Assembly: GCF_000708755.2 (NCBI RefSeq)
Contig: NZ_JGVU02000002.1
Span: 806,001-870,000, forward strand
DNA length: 64,000 nucleotides
Direction: 5' to 3'
Source of the DNA: Metabacillus indicus LMG 22858
GTDB lineage: Bacteria; Bacillota; Bacilli; Bacillales; Bacillaceae
This document shows, piece by piece, positions 58,912 to 64,000 of this stretch; position 1 is the stretch's first letter, and each line of letters begins with the position of its first letter. The position numbers were made by a program, and so were the translations under genes. The notes beneath the pieces were generated by a model. It saw only the letters and a list, made by a program, of their open reading frames with translations. It was not told the DNA's origin and did no database searches.

Positions 58912-59709
58912 CTATTTTCCGTTCTTTTTAATAAATGTCAGCAATGCCTCTGATACTTTATCTGGCTCCTCTAACATTCCCATGTGCCCGCTGTTTTCAA
59001 GAAGGACTTCTGTTATATGGTCCCCCCTATGCAAAAAGGTTTTCTCAGTCGGTACAACCTGATCTTTTTTGCCGGCAATCAGCAGGACAGGCAAGTCTTC
59101 ATTATGAAGGACCTTTTGCCTGTCCGGACGGTTTTTCATCGCGTGCAGCGCGCCTGCTGCCCCTGTTTCAGGTGTTTTATATCCAATCTGCCTCACTGTC
59201 TCCATTTCAGCATGGAATGAGTCCATGTTTTCTTCGGCAAACAGCTTTGGCACTAAGTCATTAATAAAGCCTTTCATTCCTTCTTGTTCAATTCTCGCAA
59301 TACCTTTTTCCCGGCCCGCTTTCCCGTTTTCATCATCCGGGAGCGCTGTAGAATGCAATAGCCCGTAAGAATGGAGCATGTGCGGATATTTTTCAGCAAA
59401 TGCAAGGGCAATATATCCTCCAAGCGAGTGTCCGATCATTGTGACTTTCTCAATTTCAAGGACGTCAAACAATGTGGCCAGATCATCCGCCATTGATGTG
59501 ATGCTGTATTCATCTTTCACTGTGCTTGAATGACCGTGTCCTCTTAAGTCACAAGCGATGACTCTGTAGTTCTCAGAGATGTCCGGTATGATTTTGTTAA
59601 AATATCCCCTGCTTCCGCAAAACCCGTGAAGCAGCACGATGCAATGGCCCTCGCCATCATCTGAATAAGATAAAGATACGTCTCCGATATTCTGTTCATA
59701 ATTTGCCAT
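58912..59709 (-). CDS. Alpha/beta hydrolase
   Basis: 265 residues. Oxyanion LLHGFCGSRGYF near 27, nucleophile Ser in MIGHSLGGYIALAF near 93, Asp in IAGKKDQVVP and His in ENSGHMGMLEEP. MhpC/BioH-like. GGAGGTAG precedes the ATG. Single gene; substrate unknown. Confidence 0.9.
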   Translation of the reverse strand: MANYEQNIGDVSLSYSDDGEGHCIVLLHGFCGSRGYFNKIIPDISENYRVIACDLRGHGHSSTVKDEYSITSMADDLATLFDVLEIEKVTMIGHSLGGYIALAFAEKYPHMLHSYGLLHSTALPDDENGKAGREKGIARIEQEGMKGFINDLVPKLFAEENMDSFHAEMETVRQIGYKTPETGAAGALHAMKNRPDRQKVLHNEDLPVLLIAGKKDQVVPTEKTFLHRGDHITEVLLENSGHMGMLEEPDKVSEALLTFIKKNGK

Positions 59710-59853
59710 ATGATCTACCTCCGGATTTAGACATCAAACCTATATTTTCCCTTCTTGGATTCATTTAAAACTACATTCACATCACTTTTTTGTGACAATC
59801 ACCCATCTCCTTTCATATGTTAATGACGAATGAATAGATGGGAGTGCGCGCTA

Positions 59854-60621
59854 ATGAACGAACCGAATAAGTATGCCGAAAAAGCGATGATGTATGACCT
59901 GCTTGCCTGCTACTATAAATATACAGACCCGCAGAAGCATGTCATGTATTATCAAAAACACTTGAACGCCATGCAGAAATGGATGTACAGCATGCAATAT
60001 CAGGCAGCCTCGAGAGTTCCGCAGGGAGGCCAGCTTGAGCCTGGCATGTCACGTGTTAGAGTCATCCATGCTTCACCTGATGCCCCGGCAGTTGATATTT
60101 ATGTAAATGGGAAACTGACCCTCCAAAATGTAAAGTATAAGGAAATCAGCGACTACCTGAAGCTGCCGACCGGCCAGTACCGCGTGGATGTCTACCAGGC
60201 AGGAACGACGAACGGCCCTGTACTGAGTGAAATGTATATGCTTCTTCCAGGCATCACGTATACGATCGCTGCCGCCGGAAACCTGAATTCCATCAGGCTG
60301 CTTCCGTTTGTGGATAAAACGTTTGTGCCTGCAGGAGAAGCAAGCGTGAAATTTGTCCATCTTTCACCTGATGCACCTGCCGTTGATATTGCGGTTAAAA
60401 ACGGGGATATACTCTTTAGTAATGTTCAGTTTACACAGGCAACCAAAAACGTGAAAGTTCCTCAGGGAAAATACGATCTTGAAGTGCGTGTTGCCGGCAC
60501 AGACAATGTCGTGCTGACGGTTCCAAAAGTACAGCTTAAAAATGATACTGCCTACACGATTTTTGCCGTTGGCTTTGCTAATGGTACACCTGAGCTCGAA
60601 GCACTTGCTGCAATTGGATAA
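59854..60621 (+). CDS. DUF4397 protein without export signal
   Basis: 255 residues. A Tyr/Met-rich helical N-terminus (MMYDLLACYYKYTDPQKHVMYYQKHLNAMQKWMYSMQY) replaces a signal peptide; two DUF4397 domains follow with VRVIHASPDAPAVDIYV and VKFVHLSPDAPAVDIAV. No sorting signal. The ATG seven bases after GGGAGTG is used. A paralogue of the wall-bound protein at 53.1 kb; perhaps cytoplasmic or a spore-coat protein. Confidence 0.88.
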   Translation: MNEPNKYAEKAMMYDLLACYYKYTDPQKHVMYYQKHLNAMQKWMYSMQYQAASRVPQGGQLEPGMSRVRVIHASPDAPAVDIYVNGKLTLQNVKYKEISDYLKLPTGQYRVDVYQAGTTNGPVLSEMYMLLPGITYTIAAAGNLNSIRLLPFVDKTFVPAGEASVKFVHLSPDAPAVDIAVKNGDILFSNVQFTQATKNVKVPQGKYDLEVRVAGTDNVVLTVPKVQLKNDTAYTIFAVGFANGTPELEALAAIG

Positions 60622-60783
60622 AAATGTTTAACGTCATGTAAAGATGATAAGCCAATGTAAAAAGCATGTTCAATTTCTGTAAAATCTCTATTTTTCCTCC
60701 CGGAATCGATTATGATGAGGTTGACCAGCAGGAATGCAGGTTAAAAAACTTATTCAGACAGGTTACAAGGGAGGAAAAAGAAA

Positions 60784-61002
60784 ATGAAGAAAGACATGCT
60801 GTTAAAAGTTGGGGCTTCTTTATTGGCTATCTCATTAATGACTGCTTGTAACGACACAGAAACGGATGCACCTGAGGAAGACAACATGGAAGAAACAGAA
60901 GGCACCGAAGAGGAAACAACTACTGAAGAGGGTACTGAAGAAGAAACAACTGAAGAAGCACCAGAGGAAGAAGAAGGCGCTGAAGAAGAAGAAGGTCAAT
61001 AA
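60784..61002 (+). CDS. Acidic lipoprotein with Glu/Thr repeats
   Basis: 72 residues: lipoprotein signal LLAISLMTAC (Cys22), then about 50 residues made almost only of Glu, Thr, Ala and Gly (EETTTEEGTEEETTEE). The mature chain has a very high negative charge and is probably disordered. GGGAGG precedes the ATG. Function unknown; cation binding is possible. Confidence 0.8.
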   Translation: MKKDMLLKVGASLLAISLMTACNDTETDAPEEDNMEETEGTEEETTTEEGTEEETTEEAPEEEEGAEEEEGQ

Positions 61003-61014
61003 TTTTACCATAAG

Positions 61015-61043
61015 CAAAAAGGAGGCTCACAGCCTCCTCTTTG
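61015..61043 (+). terminator. Terminator after acidic lipoprotein gene
   Basis: An 8-bp stem AGGAGGCT/AGCCTCCT around CAC with CTTTGT after it; also usable by the minus-strand gene that follows. Confidence 0.8.
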
Positions 61044-61047
61044 TCCG

Positions 61048-61257
61048 TTAATTATTTTTCTGCGCTTTCTTTTTTTCATCTTTCAAATGCAGAGAATAAA
61101 TCGAAGCACTTAGAAAAATGGCACAGTACGATACGTTCATAAATACTTCATTGTACTTTTCTTCTGCATAGGCAAAGTACGCCATTCCCCCAAAATACAA
61201 AGAAATCATCAGCCCCGCTGCGCTGATCATCAAAAAAAGATCCTTCAACCCTTTCAC
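61048..61257 (-). CDS. Small two-segment membrane protein
   Basis: 69 residues; helices LFLMISAAGLMISLYFGGMAYFAY and VFMNVSYCAIFLSASIYSL, with a basic tail. GTG start seven bases after AGAGG, overlapping the stop of the protease gene by four bases. It may be an accessory of the protease operon. Not recognised. Confidence 0.7.
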   Translation of the reverse strand: MKGLKDLFLMISAAGLMISLYFGGMAYFAYAEEKYNEVFMNVSYCAIFLSASIYSLHLKDEKKKAQKNN

Positions 61258-62375
61258 CTCTTATCCTCTTTTATCTCCTGGTCAATAATTTTGGCCTGTT
61301 CGTTTTCATAGGCCACTGTATAGGAAGCTTTTAACATCTGTTCCGAAGGCTTTCCGCCCGTTTTTGGCTGTACAGTAATGTCTGCATGCACGATGATTTC
61401 CTCACCTGATTTTTCTGTTGTGATTGTCTCAATTGACATAGATGAAAAACGGTTAAACTGCTCTTTGAATGCTTCATAGGTCAATTCTGTCTGCAGTTCG
61501 CTTCCAAGCAGAGAATAGGCCGTAACATAGTCATGGAAGTCAAGACTCTCTATGTAATAGCTGACCAGATAATCGGCCGTTTCTGACTTTTTATTTTCAC
61601 TCATTTCTCCTGAATCGTCAAGACCTGTATATGCAGGCAATGACTTCATCGGATTTTGCGCCCATGTTTTGGCAATAGGCAGTATATCCTCAATCGGTAT
61701 GCTGAAGCCAATTTCCCCGTCTTCCATTCTCGCAGAGTTCATGCCGACGACCTGTCCGGTTTTTCGGTCAATAAGAGGCCCCCCGCTGTTTCCCGGTGCA
61801 ATAGGTGCAGATATTTGATGTACGCCTTTGTACGTATACGGAGGAAGATCAAAATCTCTGTTTGTTCCGCTGATAATACCTGTTGTCACCGTGTTTTGAA
61901 ACCCTAAAGGACTTCCAAGAGCCAGAATTTCCTGTCCAAGTTCAGCATCGAATTCTTCTGCGATCCGGACCGGTTCCTGCCCTTTAAGCCCCTCCACTCT
62001 TACTAATGCAACATCTGTTTCAGTGCTGATGCCAATGACTTTCCCGTCGTAGCCTTTCGCATCCGTCGTTCTCACTTTAACTTCGTCTGTTCCGGCAACC
62101 ACATGCGCATTTGTGAGAATGTCGCCTTCCATGTTGAAAAGAAATCCTGACCCAACTGTTCCATCTGCAAGCTCAACCATTACTGTTTTTTTCTGCGTTT
62201 CCCTGATAATCTCCTTTAAATCCAGCTGCATTTCTTCCTTTTTTGATTCACGGAGAATAGAAGGCTCAGAAAAGATGTTTTCTGCAGCGTCACTTTTAAT
62301 TTGAACATATCCTGCTGCCCCTGCTGAAAAGATAAGGAGTGACAGCGAAATGCTGATAATCCAATTCTTTTTCAT
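61254..62375 (-). CDS. HtrA-like serine protease lacking a PDZ domain
   Basis: 373 residues. One N-terminal membrane helix (WIISISLSLLIFSAGAAGYV) and an extracellular trypsin fold: His in LTNAHVVAG, Asp in TDVALVRV and Ser in APGNSGGPLID. Instead of PDZ, an NTF2-like domain of about 120 residues closes the protein (ADYLVSYYIESLDFHDYVTAYSLL). The ATG after AAAGGGA is used. It follows the zinc-ribbon membrane protein by 13 bases. Confidence 0.88.
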   Translation of the reverse strand: MKKNWIISISLSLLIFSAGAAGYVQIKSDAAENIFSEPSILRESKKEEMQLDLKEIIRETQKKTVMVELADGTVGSGFLFNMEGDILTNAHVVAGTDEVKVRTTDAKGYDGKVIGISTETDVALVRVEGLKGQEPVRIAEEFDAELGQEILALGSPLGFQNTVTTGIISGTNRDFDLPPYTYKGVHQISAPIAPGNSGGPLIDRKTGQVVGMNSARMEDGEIGFSIPIEDILPIAKTWAQNPMKSLPAYTGLDDSGEMSENKKSETADYLVSYYIESLDFHDYVTAYSLLGSELQTELTYEAFKEQFNRFSSMSIETITTEKSGEEIIVHADITVQPKTGGKPSEQMLKASYTVAYENEQAKIIDQEIKEDKR

Positions 62376-62388
62376 ATACGTCCCTTTC

Positions 62389-63561
62389 TTATTGGTGCTT
62401 AGTGACCGTGTTTTTGCCTGCATGCCATGTCATGCGTTCAATGGCAAACGAAACCTCTTGTTTCACTCCATATGAGATATGTGAGTATTCAGCTTCTTCA
62501 CCAGGCTTAAGTTCATTTGGAAATACATTTGTTTTTCCTTTTTCAATAAGTGTTCCCTCTTCATTCTTTACAGTAAAATAAATCGTGATGGACTGGACGG
62601 GAGCACCTGAAATGTTTTTGACTTTCCCGGTTATATGAGCATCGCCGAATTCGTCTTCTTCCACAGCGGGATTCGACGTTTTCAGGACTTTGTCCGTCCG
62701 TTCCTTCTCTTCATTTGCTGCCATGGCTATCTGCTTCAGCCTGTTCTGTTCAGCCTGTTCAAAATGGGTCCGCTCTGATAGAATCTTCTCCTTTAAGGAA
62801 AGAAGTTTTTCGTTGTCCCCATCATACTGCAGGGCTTTATCAACAGACACAATGGCTGCATTAAATTGCTTTTCTTCAAGATCTTCTTCTGCAGCTGATG
62901 AACCGATCAGAACCATTTTGGCCTTTATCTGTTCTTTCACTTTACCTGCTTCCGCTGCATCTAAAACAGTCACTTCTTTGAGCTTTTCAGAAAGCTCCTC
63001 AATCGTGTTAAGCGTTTCTATTTCTTTTTTCACTTCGGCCACTGTCACATTTCTGTCTGCCTGTTCAAGCTCAGCTTTAAGTTTCGCATACAGAGGCGAT
63101 GAATGTCCGCTGAACGTTTTAGACAGTACGGCTATTTGCTTTGCCGCCTGATCCAGATTTCCTTTTTGGATATGGGCATTGATCTGATCCAGGTCTTCTT
63201 TATCCTGAAGAACTCCAAGAAGCAGTTCTTTTTCCTGTTCAAGAATCCGGTAGTCTTCTCTAAGGGCAAGTCCTTTATCTGCAAAATCAAGTGCTTTCTC
63301 ATACTCTCCTGCAAGGGCTGTATCTTCCGCTTTTTGCTGATAGGAAATCACTTTATCATTAATCGCAGCCTCATGCTTATCCGCTGCCGTCAGAAGCATC
63401 CATACAAGACCGATGCTTGCAGCTGGAAGAATAATCAGGGCACGCTTGGATATCCGGTAATGCTTCCATTCCTGCTCGTTCATAAATACTTTTTTTCCGC
63501 AAAATGGACAATAATTCGAAAGGGGATCTATTTCTTTTTCACCGCAATAATGACACTCCAT
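62389..63561 (-). CDS. Zinc-ribbon, membrane and coiled-coil protein with FxLYD-like domain
   Basis: 390 residues: zinc ribbon CHYC...CPFC (3-22), membrane helix ALIILPAASIGLVWMLL (about 41-57), a TPR/coiled-coil region (about 65-290) and a C-terminal beta domain (DAHITGKVKNISGAPVQSITIYFTVKNEEGTLIEKG) of the FxLYD type. The ribbon would be inside and the rest outside. In one operon with the HtrA-like protease and the two-segment protein. GGAGG precedes the ATG. Confidence 0.82.
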   Translation of the reverse strand: MECHYCGEKEIDPLSNYCPFCGKKVFMNEQEWKHYRISKRALIILPAASIGLVWMLLTAADKHEAAINDKVISYQQKAEDTALAGEYEKALDFADKGLALREDYRILEQEKELLLGVLQDKEDLDQINAHIQKGNLDQAAKQIAVLSKTFSGHSSPLYAKLKAELEQADRNVTVAEVKKEIETLNTIEELSEKLKEVTVLDAAEAGKVKEQIKAKMVLIGSSAAEEDLEEKQFNAAIVSVDKALQYDGDNEKLLSLKEKILSERTHFEQAEQNRLKQIAMAANEEKERTDKVLKTSNPAVEEDEFGDAHITGKVKNISGAPVQSITIYFTVKNEEGTLIEKGKTNVFPNELKPGEEAEYSHISYGVKQEVSFAIERMTWHAGKNTVTKHQ

Positions 63562-63796
63562 GTCCGGCCTCCTTTTCTGAGTACAGACGCCTTATTTCGA
63601 CTCAATCTCTATTAAGTATACATGGTTCGCTATTTTCGCTCTACTTTCATTCGTGCCGCGAAGCTTCATGATGGCAGGCCTATTTTACTAATAATCAGGT
63701 TTATAAGACAGCTTCTTGCGGCTGCATTCTATCTATTACTGTTACACCTGATCACTGTTCAGCTTAACCGGTGTCAATTGACTCATTTTTTAAAAA

Positions 63797-63831
63797 TAAA
63801 AAGCACCGTATCCGTTTTAAGATACAGTGCT
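63797..63831 (-). terminator. Terminator of the gene entering from the right edge
   Basis: Stem AGCACTGTATC/GATACGGTGCT (one mismatch-type pair) overlapping the stop codon, with TTTTTATTTTT after it on the minus strand. Confidence 0.8.
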
Positions 63832-64000
63832 ACTTTTCGAAGTCCGCCGGCACAAAAAGCTTGAACCGGATATCATCATTTTTCAGATTGAATGATTCTG
63901 CCTTAGCCTTGAGATTGTTTTTAAACTTCAATTCGGTAATCTGAACGGTAACACTTTCCTTTTTTGGATCAATGTATACATACTCGGGCAGCGGATATGT
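63830..64000 (-). CDS. C-terminal end of a gene from outside the window
   Basis: 56 codons are open to the right edge and end in TAG. The fragment (PLPEYVYIDPKKESVTVQI, LKAKAESFNLKNDDIRFKLFVP) is beta-rich and resembles the end of YpmS-like (DUF2140) anchored proteins, but this is a weak guess on 56 residues. Confidence 0.6.
   Translation of the reverse strand, partial: TYPLPEYVYIDPKKESVTVQITELKFKNNLKAKAESFNLKNDDIRFKLFVPADFEK

Noticed and set aside
63622-63864. 80-codon plus-strand frame near the right edge
   Set aside because: It overlaps the terminator and stop of the minus-strand partial gene and has no ribosome binding site.

Overview
The window is chromosomal DNA from a low-GC Gram-positive, endospore-forming member of the Bacillaceae (Bacillus/Metabacillus-like). 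This rests on GGAGG-type ribosome binding sites, frequent TTG/GTG starts, sigma-A promoters, T-box leaders on aminoacyl-tRNA synthetase genes, a CcpA cre site, a YjcZ-type mini-protein and many B. subtilis-like families. About 66 protein genes are supported, most on the minus strand. No rRNA, tRNA, IS element, prophage or CRISPR array was seen.

Layout. 0-2.1 kb: an AT-rich minus-strand cassette (XRE regulator, small membrane protein, ABC ATPase, ABC permease cut by the window edge). 2.2-4.3 kb: argS of the non-B. subtilis type behind a T-box. 5.1-11.1 kb: a seven-gene sugar-acid operon (TIM-barrel isomerase, KDG kinase, MFS importer, KDPG aldolase, LacI repressor, HPS- and PHI-like enzymes) with one promoter overlapped by cre, two tandem operators, and a third operator in front of the HPS gene. 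11.3-17.1 kb: small genes, a MarR/nitroreductase/monooxygenase operon, a nucleotidyltransferase and PPK2. 17.2-20.5 kb: an ABC exporter divergent from its TetR regulator. 20.5-32.7 kb: M3 peptidase, HAD phosphatase, aldehyde/alcohol dehydrogenase pair, LysR/DJ-1 pair, a ROK-controlled transporter operon and a TetR/membrane protein pair. 32.7-44.7 kb: two-component system with a methyltransferase, hydrolases, Nudix-HAD-Nudix operon, VOC/HxlR pair, thioesterase, MFS and a DUF212 protein. 44.8-47.4 kb: a 21-bp repeat array and a TGS-less threonyl-tRNA synthetase behind two tandem T-boxes. 47.5-50.6 kb: an operon headed by a TIR-domain protein. 50.8-61 kb: exported and surface proteins (peptidoglycan-binding protein, DUF4397 protein plus class F-like sortase, a second DUF4397 protein, an acidic lipoprotein), a 53-bp repeat array, TauE/SafE with LysR, and MsrAB. 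61-64 kb: an HtrA-like protease lacking a PDZ domain with a zinc-ribbon membrane protein, then a partial gene.

How it fits together. Several blocks are self-contained regulatory modules in which regulator, operator and targets can all be seen: LacI with sugar-acid genes, ROK with DUF1349/MFS, TetR with ABC, TetR with membrane protein, MarR with nitroreductase, LysR with DJ-1 and LysR with TauE. The best candidates for undescribed biology are the editing-dead, TGS-less ThrRS under tandem T-boxes, the sugar-acid operon combining a KDG/KDPG branch with a divergent HPS/PHI pair, the TIR-headed operon, and two non-coding tandem repeat arrays with exact 21- and 53-bp periods. All functions are inferred by reading the sequence; no database search was run.
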